Shown: piece after piece, positions 1 through 8,431 of the stretch
Numbering within the stretch: the first letter of the stretch is position 1
How the letters are laid out: the number at the start of each line of letters is the position of its first letter
Assembly (NCBI RefSeq): GCF_001642835.1
Contig: NZ_LXEI01000019.1
Span: forward strand, 1-51,536
Direction of reading: 5' to 3'
Length of the DNA: 51,536 nt
Source: Pseudotamlana agarivorans
GTDB taxonomy: Bacteria > Bacteroidota > Bacteroidia > Flavobacteriales > Flavobacteriaceae
Notes under the pieces: model-generated
Told to the model about the DNA's origin: nothing
Databases searched by the model: none
Seen by the model: the letters and a program-made list of their open reading frames with translations, nothing else
Program-made: the position numbers and the translations under genes

Positions 1-1
1 A

Positions 2-151
2 ACCTTAAAACACTTTATAGCACTCTGTTACTTGTTTTTTTTAAGTTGTAATGCACAACCTAAAAAAGCAACACCAGAGCAACAACGCATTATGGAAACA
101 GCTAAACACAACTTTGTGTTTGTAAAAGGTGGTACCTTTACCATGGGCTAA
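2..151 (+). pseudogene. truncated FGE-sulfatase-like lipoprotein, N-terminal remnant
   Basis: The reading frame is open from the left edge and stops at 149-151. It encodes a hydrophobic stretch ending in a lipobox-like LSCNAQ, then a short linker, then FVFVKGGTFTMG. The last motif is the usual opening of the formylglycine-generating-enzyme (sulfatase-modifying factor, GldJ/GldK-like) domain. A stop follows straight after the MG, so the whole catalytic domain of more than 200 residues is missing. I see no continuation in the other frames downstream. The start codon lies outside the window. It is most likely a decayed or partially duplicated gene; a functional short peptide is unlikely. Confidence 0.6.
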
Positions 152-282
152 ACTAACTTTTGTTTCTAATCCCTTTTAAAGCTAACCTGCAGTCAGAAAT
201 TAAAGCTTTTAGAAGTCAATTTAGAGGAGTCAAAAATAAAGAATCCTTCCTATTTAGATTAACTACAATTTTTGCATAAACA

Positions 283-310
283 CAACAATTGGGATTGATC
301 CCAATTGTTG
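283..310. repeat. perfect 12-bp inverted repeat
   Basis: CAACAATTGGGA and TCCCAATTGTTG form a perfect stem around a TTGA loop. It lies in the otherwise empty 152-384 stretch between the truncated lipoprotein and the tRNA. No T-run follows on either strand, so an intrinsic terminator is not certain; it could equally be a terminator relic of the lost gene or a protein-binding palindrome. Confidence 0.55.
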
Positions 311-384
311 CCTAGCACCCAACTTTTGTTACTGATCCGCTTTCTGATTATAAAATATAAGTATAACACATAATTCTTTAAAAC

Positions 385-417
385 AAAAAAGCTCCACTAT
401 TGCTAGTGAAGCTTTTT
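385..417 (-). terminator. intrinsic terminator of tRNA-Arg
   Basis: Read on the minus strand, AAAAAGCTTCACTA pairs with TAGTGGAGCTTTTTT around a GCAA loop (one G-T pair). It begins two bases after the 3' end of the tRNA, the expected place for its terminator. Confidence 0.8.
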
Positions 418-418
418 G

Positions 419-492
419 TGAGCCCTGCAGGATTCGAACCTGCGACCGCCTCCTTAGAAGGGAGGTGCTCTATCCAGCTGAGCTAAGAGCCC
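419..492 (-). tRNA. tRNA-Arg (anticodon UCU)
   Basis: On the minus strand the sequence begins GGGCTCTTAGCTCAGCTGG and ends in the T-arm GCAGGTTCGAATCCTGC followed by the 3' acceptor strand. The cloverleaf is complete: a 7-bp acceptor with two G-U pairs, a D-arm, an anticodon loop CTTCTAA giving UCU, a short variable loop and a TTCGAAT T-loop. CCA is not encoded. UCU reads the AGA/AGG arginine codons that A+T-rich genomes favour. The gene is flanked by its own terminator. Confidence 0.95.
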
Positions 493-631
493 TCAAGAAA
501 ATCATTTTTGATTTCCGGTGTGCAAATATATAAATTAACTTTAAATGTAACCAAAAGAAATCTTCTTAATTTTTACTAAAATTATAAATTATAAAAAACA
601 CCTTGATTTACTGAACTTTAGAAAGTGCCTT

Positions 632-671
632 AAACAACAAAAGCATCATAATTATGATGCTTTTGTTGTTT
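632..671. terminator. terminator 3' of the symporter gene
   Basis: A perfect 40-bp palindrome (arms of 20 bp, AAACAACAAAAGCATCATAA and its complement) lies 15 bp beyond the symporter stop codon. The arms are rich in A/T at the base, so each strand ends in a short T-rich run. It probably stops leftward transcription of the symporter before it reaches the tRNA. Confidence 0.7.
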
Positions 672-686
672 TTCATTTATTTATTT

Positions 687-2315
687 CTACCAAAATAAGG
701 CATAAAGCACAGTAAGTAAAATACATACTACGAAAGATCCAATATTGAATGTTGGCGATGTTTTAAACAACTCCTTAGACAATTCAATACCTTTAGGATC
801 ATCAGCACCTTTATTTTGAAGATGACTTAATATCATAATTATTGCCATGGTAAGTAAGGCCGTGATTCCCATTTGGTGCATCCAAGGCTCAAATATTGGG
901 ATAGGTAAAAACTTTAAAGCTAATGCAATTGGAATGGATGCTACAGCACCCCAGATCGCAGCATTATTAGTTGTTTTCTTCCAGAATAAACCTAGTAAGA
1001 ATACCGCTAAAATTCCTGGACTCACAATTCCTGTATATTCTTGAATGAATTGAAAAGCTTGATCAATTCCCCCTAATAGTGGAGCAACAATAACAGCGAT
1101 TAGTAAAGCTACTGCTCCTGAGATACGACCAACATTAACAGTCGCTTTATCGGTAGCATTCTTATTGATATATTGTTTATAAATATCCATGGTAAAAATG
1201 GTAGACGTCGAATTTAGCATCGATGCCAACGAGGACACTACCGCAGCGGCTAAAGCAGCAAAGGCCACACCTTTTAATCCAACTGGTAAGAACTGAAGTA
1301 ACCACGGGTATGCTTTATCGGCTTGAGCTGCAGAAGGCACATTCAACTGCCCTACTTCACCTAAATTAGCCATAATAGCAGGATCATTAACCATTACATA
1401 TGCAGCAATACCTGGTATAACTACGATTAAAGGAATAACTAGCTTTAAAAAGGCTGCTAATAAAATACCCTTTTGAGACTCTCGTAATGATTTTGCCGCC
1501 AAGGTACGTTGTATAATATACTGATTGAATCCCCAGTAGTATAAATTCGCGACCCATAGTCCGCCAACTAATACCCAAATACCCGGTAAATTGTTGTAAT
1601 TATCATTTGTTTCATCAAGAATCATATGAAATTTCTCTGGTGCGGCTTCCCATACTTTAGCAAAACCTTGTATAACGCCTTCACCTCCAGAAACTGTATT
1701 TAAAGCCAGGTAAGTTGTAATTAAACCACCCAATACTAAAAACACCACTTGAATAACATCGGTCCAAGCTACAGCCGATAAACCACCATACAAAGAGTAT
1801 GCTGCTGCAAACAAAGCCAGTCCAATTATGGCATACATCATATCTACACCCATTATTGTTTCAATAGCTAATCCCCCTAAGTAGAGTACCGAAGCCAAGT
1901 TCACGAAAATGTAAAGTCCTAACCAAAAAACGGCTAAGATGGTTTTAAGGTTTGTTGAAAAACGTTTCTCAACAAATTCAGGAATGGTATACAGTCCCTT
2001 TTCAATAAAAATAGGTAAGAAATACTTACCTACAATAATTAGTGTTAATGCTGCCATCCACTCATAAGATGCAATGGCAATACCTAGGGCAAACCCAGAG
2101 CCAGACATCCCAATAAATTGTTCTGCAGAAATATTAGCTGCAATTAGTGATGTTCCAATAGCCCACCATGGTAGTGATTTACTTGCTAGAAAATAATCTT
2201 CGGCGTTCTTTTGGTGGCCTTTTTTATCTCGGGAGACCCATAAACCTACGCCTAGTATCAAAATGGCGTAAGCTACAAATACTACATAATCCCAGAAATC
2301 GAAACCTGCTGTCAT
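687..2315 (-). CDS. Na+/galactose (glucose) symporter, SGLT-type SSS family
   Basis: The 542-residue product is a multi-pass inner-membrane solute:sodium symporter. It matches the vSGLT type along its whole length. Recognisable stretches are SLIAANISAEQFIGMSGSG (residues about 56-74, with the conserved Glu65-Gln66 pair of the sugar site), YIFVNLASVLYLGGLA, YSLYGGLSAVAWTDVIQ, and LYYWGFNQYIIQRTLAAK near residue 260, which contains the Asn and Tyr that line the sugar cavity in vSGLT. It should import galactose or glucose with Na+. It is transcribed away from the galactose regulator and catabolic genes, so the shared intergenic region can control both. The substrate is inferred from the family and from the galactose operon next door. 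Confidence 0.9.
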   Translation of the reverse strand: MTAGFDFWDYVVFVAYAILILGVGLWVSRDKKGHQKNAEDYFLASKSLPWWAIGTSLIAANISAEQFIGMSGSGFALGIAIASYEWMAALTLIIVGKYFLPIFIEKGLYTIPEFVEKRFSTNLKTILAVFWLGLYIFVNLASVLYLGGLAIETIMGVDMMYAIIGLALFAAAYSLYGGLSAVAWTDVIQVVFLVLGGLITTYLALNTVSGGEGVIQGFAKVWEAAPEKFHMILDETNDNYNNLPGIWVLVGGLWVANLYYWGFNQYIIQRTLAAKSLRESQKGILLAAFLKLVIPLIVVIPGIAAYVMVNDPAIMANLGEVGQLNVPSAAQADKAYPWLLQFLPVGLKGVAFAALAAAVVSSLASMLNSTSTIFTMDIYKQYINKNATDKATVNVGRISGAVALLIAVIVAPLLGGIDQAFQFIQEYTGIVSPGILAVFLLGLFWKKTTNNAAIWGAVASIPIALALKFLPIPIFEPWMHQMGITALLTMAIIMILSHLQNKGADDPKGIELSKELFKTSPTFNIGSFVVCILLTVLYALFW

Positions 2316-2346
2316 AATAAGTTAGTTTTTTAGTTAAGTTGAAAAG

Positions 2347-2354
2347 CAAATATA
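2347..2354 (-). promoter_or_regulatory. -7 box of symporter promoter
   Basis: On the minus strand the bases read TATATTTG, matching the Bacteroidetes TAnnTTTG -7 consensus, about 30 bp upstream of the symporter ATG. I could not fix a clear -33 element. Confidence 0.5.
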
Positions 2355-2393
2355 AAATTTATTTACAACTAAATTAGAACAATCTTCAAATAA

Positions 2394-2416
2394 CCTACTG
2401 GTAGGGTGTGGTAGGT
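2394..2416. promoter_or_regulatory. putative GntR operator between symporter and gal genes
   Basis: CCTACTGGTAGG is a two-armed palindrome (CCTAC/GTAGG). A further GGTAGGT follows 5 bp later on the same face. It sits between the divergent promoters of the symporter and the GntR regulator, just upstream of the regulator's -7 box. That is where an autoregulatory operator would be expected. The assignment is inference from position and symmetry. Confidence 0.45.
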
Positions 2417-2432
2417 ATAAAATATTTTTTCA

Positions 2433-2440
2433 TATCTTTG
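2433..2440 (+). promoter_or_regulatory. -7 box of gal operon promoter
   Basis: TATCTTTG matches TAnnTTTG exactly. It lies only 9 bp before the ATG at 2450, so the transcript would start about 5 nt ahead of the start codon or be leaderless. This box argues against the longer reading frame that opens at a GTG at 2408. Confidence 0.6.
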
Positions 2441-2449
2441 TTTCACATT

Positions 2450-3442
2450 ATGATAGAAATAAAAACAAATACAGGAACACCTAAGTACAAGCAAATCATT
2501 TTAGCTGTAGAACAGGCTATTTCTAATGGAGATTTAACCCTTGGTATGCAATTACCTTCCATTAATAGCATTAAAGAAACCCACAAACTTTCTCGCGACA
2601 CAGTTTTGATGGCTTATAACGATTTAAAAAACCGAGGCATTATTCAGTCAGTTGTTGGTAAGGGCTATTTTGTTGCTAGTGAACATGTCCATATTCAACA
2701 AAAAGTATTTTTACTTTTTGATGAATTAAACAGTTTTAAGGAAGATTTGTACAATACTTTCCTTACAGAATTAGGCAAAAACATTCAAGTTGATATTTTC
2801 TTTCATCATTTTAACGAAAATACCTTTAGTAAATTGATTAACGAACATCTTGATGACTATCATTACTACATCATCATGCCTGGGCTACTAAAAAGCACAT
2901 CAAAAGTTATTAACGTGTTGCCTAAAGACAAAGTTTTCATATTAGATCAGCTTCATAACGACCTCAAAGATTACGCTGCGATTTATCAGGATTTTGAAAA
3001 AGATATTTTTTCTAGTCTGAGTAAAGTGAAGGATCTCATAAAAAAATACAAACAATTCGTTTTGGTTTTCGACCCCAAAAAACAACCTTCTGGTATGAAA
3101 AAGGGCTTCGTGAAGTTTTGTAAGCAAAACGAGATACCCTACCAAATTACCGCCGTTTTTGAGCCTGAAACTCTAAAAAAAGGCGATTTATACATCACAC
3201 CAGACGACAGGAGTTTATTAAATATCATTAAAGTTTTGAAAAATGAAAACCTCGCGATCTCTAAAGATATTGGCGTGATTTCATATAACGAAACCCTCCT
3301 AAAAGAGGTTGTTGAAGGAGGTATTACCACAATTTCAACAGATTTTAAATACATGGGGAAACGTTTGGCAAAAATGATTCTAAACAACGAACATACTCAA
3401 GTTAAAAACCCACATAACATATTCATTAGACATTCATTATAA
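2450..3442 (+). CDS. GntR-family regulator with sugar-binding-protein-like effector domain
   Basis: The 330-residue product has an N-terminal GntR winged helix (residues about 1-75, with GTPKYKQIILAVEQAI, LPSINSIKETHKLSRDTVLMAY and GKGYFV) followed by about 250 residues of a LacI/periplasmic-binding-protein fold. This is the architecture of Bacteroidetes sugar regulators that sense a sugar in the cytoplasm. It heads the mutarotase-galK-galT operon (12 bp to the next gene), so it very likely controls galactose use. I chose the ATG at 2450 because the upstream GTG lies before the -7 box and because the HTH then begins at residue 1-5 as is normal for the family. Effector identity is inferred from context. 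Confidence 0.88.
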   Translation: MIEIKTNTGTPKYKQIILAVEQAISNGDLTLGMQLPSINSIKETHKLSRDTVLMAYNDLKNRGIIQSVVGKGYFVASEHVHIQQKVFLLFDELNSFKEDLYNTFLTELGKNIQVDIFFHHFNENTFSKLINEHLDDYHYYIIMPGLLKSTSKVINVLPKDKVFILDQLHNDLKDYAAIYQDFEKDIFSSLSKVKDLIKKYKQFVLVFDPKKQPSGMKKGFVKFCKQNEIPYQITAVFEPETLKKGDLYITPDDRSLLNIIKVLKNENLAISKDIGVISYNETLLKEVVEGGITTISTDFKYMGKRLAKMILNNEHTQVKNPHNIFIRHSL

Positions 3443-3454
3443 AACCACATTATT

Positions 3455-4345
3455 GTGTATAATATAAATCATCATCCAGAAGAACAGATTTTAGAGATTG
3501 AAGATTCAACTTCTAAAACGTATGCTAAAATTCACCTAAATCAAGGTGCATCCTTACAAGAATTAACATTAAACGGTCAACAAATCATTCAGAATTTAAG
3601 ACCACTAATTTATGAAAACACGTATGCCTCGGCGATTCTTTTTCCTTTTGCGAACAGAATAAAAGATGGGCAATACACCTTTAACGACCAAGACTATCAA
3701 TTCGATATCAATCAAAAGCAAGAAAATAACGCACTTCATGGATTGATCTATAACAAACGCTTTGATATAAGCGATACTGAAGTTTCAAAACATAAAGCTT
3801 CGGTCGTCTTAAAGTTTAAAGAAGAGAATGAGTCAAATGGTTTTCCTTACACCTACCAAATCAAGCTAAAGTACACGATTAGCAATCAAGGCTTAAGCTT
3901 AGAATTTTCAGTAAAAAACACCAGTTCAAAATCCTTTCCGTTTACGGTTGGCTGGCATCCATACTTTGTTTGCGAAGATTTAGACCAAAGTGTTCTACAA
4001 TTTGATAGTACCAAAAAAATTATAATCGGCGAACGCAATATAGGCACAGGCGTTGAAACCATTCAACCTATTAAAAACTTCAAATTAAAACACCAACAAC
4101 TCGATGATTGCTGGGTTTTAAACTCTGGAGATGTGAATTTTAAAACACCTGGTTACGAGTTAAAAATAGCTTCTGATGGCGACAATAACTTTATGCAAGC
4201 CTACACCCCTCCATTTGAAAACATCATTGCTATCGAACCTACAACTGGTGTATCCGATAGCTTTAACAATAAAATAGGACTTCAAGTTCTAGAACCCAAC
4301 AACCAATTCAGCATCAGCTGGAGTTTACAACTAAATCTTAATTAA
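3455..4345 (+). CDS. galM: aldose 1-epimerase (galactose mutarotase)
   Basis: The protein has 296 residues of the galactose mutarotase-like fold. It interconverts alpha and beta anomers of galactose so that galactokinase gets the alpha form. Landmarks are FPFANRIKDG, the His in NALHGLIYNKRF, the second His in FTVGWHPYF, and the Glu in the C-terminal AIEPTTGVSDSF that acts as base. Translation appears to begin at a GTG (3455); no in-frame ATG lies near the start. It is the second gene of the gal operon, 12 bp after the regulator and 12 bp before galK. It is closer to the LacX-like branch than to long GalM, so the precise sugar is inferred from the operon. Confidence 0.88.
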   Translation: MYNINHHPEEQILEIEDSTSKTYAKIHLNQGASLQELTLNGQQIIQNLRPLIYENTYASAILFPFANRIKDGQYTFNDQDYQFDINQKQENNALHGLIYNKRFDISDTEVSKHKASVVLKFKEENESNGFPYTYQIKLKYTISNQGLSLEFSVKNTSSKSFPFTVGWHPYFVCEDLDQSVLQFDSTKKIIIGERNIGTGVETIQPIKNFKLKHQQLDDCWVLNSGDVNFKTPGYELKIASDGDNNFMQAYTPPFENIIAIEPTTGVSDSFNNKIGLQVLEPNNQFSISWSLQLNLN

Positions 4346-4357
4346 AAGTCTACTAAA

Positions 4358-5506
4358 ATGAGCACAGCACTAATTAATGATGTTAAAAAGGTTTACATCG
4401 ACACGTTTAACAAAGAACCTCTTCTTATTTTTTCTCCAGGACGTATCAATATTATTGGTGAGCACACCGATTATAATGATGGTTTTGTTTTTCCGGCAGC
4501 CGTAAACAAAGGTATTGCAGCAGCTATTGAAAAAAGTGACTCAAACATATCTACCGCCTACGCGCTTGATAAAAAGAGTAAAATAGAATTTGAGCTCGAT
4601 AAAATAAAACCTTCTACAGAAGGACATTGGCAAAATTATGCGCTTGGTGTTGTTGCCGAAATTCAAAATAGAAATAAAACGGTAGGTAACTTTAATATTG
4701 TTTTTAAAGGTGATATCCCTGGAGGAGCAGGCATGTCTTCATCGGCGGCTTTGGAAAATTCGGTGGTTTTCGGACTTAATGAACTTTTCAAATTAGGCCT
4801 TTCTAAGGAAGACATGATTTATATTTCACAGAAAGCGGAACACAATTATGCGGGGGTTAACTGCGGAATCATGGATCAATACGCGAGCATGTTTGGAGTT
4901 AAAGATCACGCCCTTCATTTAGATTGCCGAAGTATTGAAGCGAAACCTTATAAAATTGATTTTAAAGATCATCAGCTTATGCTTATTAATACTAATGTGA
5001 AGCATAGTTTATCTGATAGCGCTTACAATGACCGCCGTTCTGCTTGCGAAAGCATTTCAAAATTATTAAATATCAAGGCTCTTCGAGATGCTACCGAACA
5101 AGATTTAGAAACTATAAAAGATCAAGTAACACCAGAGAACTACCAAAAAGCTTTATTTGTAATTCAAGAAAATGAACGTACACAAAAAGCTGCTGAAGCT
5201 ATTAAGGATAACGATTTAGAAACTTTAGGCGCCTTAATTTACGACTCTCACCAAGGGCTGCAACACCAATACAAAGTAAGCTGTGAGGAATTAGATTTTC
5301 TTGTAAACCAAGCTAAATTTAACCCTCATGTTTTAGGTGCTAGAATGATGGGTGGCGGATTTGGCGGCTGTACCATTAATTTAATTGCAAAATCTGAAGC
5401 CAAAGCCTTTGCAGAACACGCTTCAAAAGCCTACAAAAAAGCATTTAACAAAGACTGTTCTGTTTATTTTATTGAACTCGCAGAAGGCACACATCTGGTT
5501 AACTAA
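4358..5506 (+). CDS. galK: galactokinase
   Basis: The product has 382 residues, the usual GalK length, and belongs to the GHMP kinase superfamily. It phosphorylates alpha-D-galactose at C1 with ATP. The galactokinase signature GRINIIGEHTDYNDG is at residues about 29-43, the glycine-rich ATP loop GGAGMSSSAALE at about 122-133, the catalytic Asp region NCGIMDQYASMFG near 170, and the C-terminal GHMP motif MMGGGFGGC near 328. It sits between the mutarotase and galT with 12-15 bp gaps, so it is co-transcribed. Confidence 0.96.
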   Translation: MSTALINDVKKVYIDTFNKEPLLIFSPGRINIIGEHTDYNDGFVFPAAVNKGIAAAIEKSDSNISTAYALDKKSKIEFELDKIKPSTEGHWQNYALGVVAEIQNRNKTVGNFNIVFKGDIPGGAGMSSSAALENSVVFGLNELFKLGLSKEDMIYISQKAEHNYAGVNCGIMDQYASMFGVKDHALHLDCRSIEAKPYKIDFKDHQLMLINTNVKHSLSDSAYNDRRSACESISKLLNIKALRDATEQDLETIKDQVTPENYQKALFVIQENERTQKAAEAIKDNDLETLGALIYDSHQGLQHQYKVSCEELDFLVNQAKFNPHVLGARMMGGGFGGCTINLIAKSEAKAFAEHASKAYKKAFNKDCSVYFIELAEGTHLVN

Positions 5507-5521
5507 AAAATTCCTTTAACA

Positions 5522-6544
5522 ATGACAAACACTAACTTACAAGACTACTCACACAAACGATACAATATCCTAACGGGAGAATGGGTTTTAGTTTCTCCGC
5601 ATCGCGCCAAACGCCCATGGCAAGGACAAAATGAAGCGGTTTCAAACGAAAAACGTCCTAGCTACGATGAAACCTGTTATTTATGTGCTGGAAACACGCG
5701 AATTAATGGTGAAGTTAACCCTAAATACACCGATGCTTTTGTATTTACAAACGACTTTGCAGCATTACAAAAAGATTCCAAAACTTTTGCTGTAAACGAC
5801 GGGCTTTTAGTTGCACAGAGTGAAACAGGCATTTGCAAAGTGGTATGTTTTAGTCCAGACCATTCTAAAAGTTTGGCCGATATGACGCCTAAAGAGATTG
5901 AAAAAGTAGTTTTCACTTGGCAAAAAGAATTTAAAGATCTAGCAGAAAACTCAGACATTAATTACGTACAGATTTTTGAAAACAAAGGCGCTGTAATGGG
6001 ATGCAGTAATCCGCATCCTCACGGACAAATCTGGAGTCAGTCTACGCTTCCAAACGAAGTTGACAAAAAAAACACCCAGCAACTTAATTACTTCAACAAA
6101 AATAACAGCAGTTTATTAGGCGATTATTTAGCACAAGAATTAGAAAAACAAGAGCGTATCATTTTTGAAAATGATGAATTTGTAGTTTTAGTTCCGTTTT
6201 GGGCCGTTTGGCCGTTTGAAACCATGATTGTTCCTAAAAAACATCAAGCAAATATTTTGGATATGAGCGCCGAACAAGCGTTACAATATGCTGAAGCCAT
6301 TTCGGTAATTACTAAAGCATATGATAAATTATTCAACACCTCGTTCCCCTACTCTAGTGGAATTCACCAAGCGCCAACCGATGGAAATGAAAACAAACAT
6401 TGGCATTGGCACATGAGTTTTTATCCGCCACTTTTAAGAAGTGCTACCGTTAAAAAATTCATGGTAGGTTACGAAATGTTTGGTTCGCCACAACGCGATA
6501 TTACTGCTGAATCGGCTGTAAAAATGCTACGTGATTTACTTTGA
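5522..6544 (+). CDS. galT: galactose-1-phosphate uridylyltransferase
   Basis: The 340-residue HIT-superfamily enzyme transfers UMP from UDP-glucose to galactose 1-phosphate. The active-site motif NPHPHGQIWSQ places the nucleophile at His167, and CYLCAGN (residues 52-58) gives the two cysteines of the structural metal site. The C-terminal HWHWHMSFYPPL is also typical. It ends the gal operon. No UDP-galactose 4-epimerase gene is present in the window, so galE must lie elsewhere. A long inverted repeat that may end the transcript follows 30 bp downstream. Confidence 0.96.
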   Translation: MTNTNLQDYSHKRYNILTGEWVLVSPHRAKRPWQGQNEAVSNEKRPSYDETCYLCAGNTRINGEVNPKYTDAFVFTNDFAALQKDSKTFAVNDGLLVAQSETGICKVVCFSPDHSKSLADMTPKEIEKVVFTWQKEFKDLAENSDINYVQIFENKGAVMGCSNPHPHGQIWSQSTLPNEVDKKNTQQLNYFNKNNSSLLGDYLAQELEKQERIIFENDEFVVLVPFWAVWPFETMIVPKKHQANILDMSAEQALQYAEAISVITKAYDKLFNTSFPYSSGIHQAPTDGNENKHWHWHMSFYPPLLRSATVKKFMVGYEMFGSPQRDITAESAVKMLRDLL

Positions 6545-6576
6545 TAATCTAATTAAGTTACGTTATAAATTCTAAA

Positions 6577-6708
6577 GAGGCTGTCTAAAAAGCGAAGACT
6601 TTGTCATATTGAGCCTGTCGAAATATCCCAACTCTCCTATGATCATAATAGGTTTCGACAAGCTCAACCTGACAAACTGGGAATTCATTAGCTTTTTAAG
6701 ACAGCCTC
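6577..6708. repeat. 132-bp imperfect inverted-repeat element
   Basis: The outer arms are GAGGCTGTCTAAAAAGC (6577-6593) and its complement GCTTTTTAAGACAGCCTC (6691-6708, one extra base). A second inner pair, GAGCCTGTCGAAA and TTTCGACAAGCTC, differs by one base. The unit contains no reading frame. It resembles the dispersed intergenic hairpin elements of flavobacterial chromosomes (REP/MITE-like), and it may double as terminator of the gal operon. Confidence 0.75.
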
Positions 6709-6785
6709 GGTTATTTTACAGCATTAAATACTAAATTCTAGCTTCAAAAGTTATATTTTTAGCCATCCAAAAACACAAGCCTTTC

Positions 6786-8348
6786 ATGAAACGCTATTTA
6801 TATTTTTTTCTTACCCTAACTTTTTTAATGCTTTGGAGCTCATGCCGTAAAGATTTTGAATTTTCACCAAGTACCGGAAGTCTTCATTTTTCAAAGGATA
6901 CCGTTTATTTAGATACCGTTTTCACCGATATAGGATCGAGCACCTATAATTTAAAAGTTTATAACAGAAGTGATCAGGATATTTCTATTCCTTCCGTGCG
7001 TTTGGCTTTAGGTGAAGCGTCTAATTATCGTTTAAGTGTTGATGGAATTCCTGGAAAAACCTTCGAAAATATAGAAATTCAAGCCAACGACAGTATATTT
7101 ATCTTTGTAGAATCGACCATAGATATCAACACCTTACCAAGTTTAGACGGCACTTTTTTATACACCGATCAAATTGAATTTGACACCGATGCTAACCTTC
7201 AAACCGTCGAGTTAGTAACTCTGGTTCAGGACGCTGTATTTATATATCCTAATCGAGATGACACCACTAAGGTTATAGAAACTTTAACCATAAATATTAA
7301 TGGTGAAGCCGTTGAAACCGATATAGAAGGTCGTGAACTTTTACCATCTGAACTCACTTTTACAAACGAAAAACCATATGTAATCTATGGCTTTGCTGCA
7401 GTTCCAGAACAAGAAACTTTAAGCATTGAGGCCGGATCACGCATTCACTTTCATGAAAATTCAGGGATTTTAGTACTCAACGGCGCCTCTATTCATGTAA
7501 ATGGTGAATTTAGTAGTGATCAAGACAAACTAGAAAACGAAGTTATTTTTGAAAGTGATCGTTTAGAACCAGGGTTTTCCGATATTCCGGGACAATGGAG
7601 TGCCATTTGGCTTTTCGAAGGAAGCGTAAATAACATTATAAATTACACCACCATAAAAAACGCAACGGCAGGAATTATTAGCGATGGAAATCCTTTAGGA
7701 GCACCAGACAAACTAAGCATTTCAAACAGTAAAATTTATAATTCCAGCAGCTACGGCATACTAGGAAGAAATAGCTCTATTAATGCTGAAAATGTGGTTA
7801 TAAATAATTCCGGACTCTCTTCTTTTGCTGGTGTTATTGGTGGAAAATATAATTTTATTCATTGCACCATTGCAAACTATTGGGATAGCAGCTTCAGACA
7901 ATTTCCATCTTTACTATTAAATAATTACACTGTAGATGAAGACGATAATGTGATTGTTACCGATTTAACCGAAGCTAATTTTAGCAATTGTATCATATAC
8001 GGCGATGAAAATATAGAAATTTTAGCAGATGAAGTCGAAGCTGATCAAGTCGCATTCAATTTTAAATTTACAAACTGTCTAATTCGTTTTGATGATTATA
8101 ACGACAGCTATGACGGACCGAATTACGATTTCACCAATTCCGACCACTACGTTAATGTGATTTTAAACAACGATCCAGACTTTAAAGATCCGTTTTTAAA
8201 TGAGCTCATTATTGGTGATAAATCGGCGGCCAACGACCAAGGCGACATAGGCTATGCCCTACGAGTACCAACCGATATTTTAAATGTGAGCAGACTTGCT
8301 TCTCCAGATTTAGGAGCTTATCAGCACATTACTTTTGATGAAGATTAA
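6786..8348 (+). CDS. large surface lipoprotein with predicted beta-helix region
   Basis: This 520-residue protein begins with a lipoprotein signal ending in WSSC (Cys20), so it is exported and lipid-anchored. Residues about 30-130 look like an immunoglobulin-like beta domain (SLHFSKDTVYLDTVFTD). The second half has the short strand-turn repeats of a right-handed parallel beta-helix, for example INYTTIKNATAGIISDG, AENVVINNSG and FSNCIIYGDEN. Such Bacteroidetes lipoproteins are common and of unknown role. I recognise no catalytic motif. It follows the gal operon but is separated from it by the inverted-repeat element, so it is probably its own unit. Confidence 0.7.
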   Translation: MKRYLYFFLTLTFLMLWSSCRKDFEFSPSTGSLHFSKDTVYLDTVFTDIGSSTYNLKVYNRSDQDISIPSVRLALGEASNYRLSVDGIPGKTFENIEIQANDSIFIFVESTIDINTLPSLDGTFLYTDQIEFDTDANLQTVELVTLVQDAVFIYPNRDDTTKVIETLTININGEAVETDIEGRELLPSELTFTNEKPYVIYGFAAVPEQETLSIEAGSRIHFHENSGILVLNGASIHVNGEFSSDQDKLENEVIFESDRLEPGFSDIPGQWSAIWLFEGSVNNIINYTTIKNATAGIISDGNPLGAPDKLSISNSKIYNSSSYGILGRNSSINAENVVINNSGLSSFAGVIGGKYNFIHCTIANYWDSSFRQFPSLLLNNYTVDEDDNVIVTDLTEANFSNCIIYGDENIEILADEVEADQVAFNFKFTNCLIRFDDYNDSYDGPNYDFTNSDHYVNVILNNDPDFKDPFLNELIIGDKSAANDQGDIGYALRVPTDILNVSRLASPDLGAYQHITFDED

Positions 8349-8431
8349 CATGAAGCGAATCATATATAATGACGCTCCAAAAGCACCTTAATAAAAGCAT
8401 TAATACATAAGAATCGTTTGTTTTGTAAACC

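Noticed and set aside
283-310. Attachment site for an element next to the tRNA
   Set aside because: No integrase and no second copy of the tRNA 3' end is seen nearby; it is a simple hairpin.
2408-2449. GTG-initiated extension of the GntR regulator
   Set aside because: It begins upstream of the TATCTTTG promoter box and adds residues not found before the HTH in the family.
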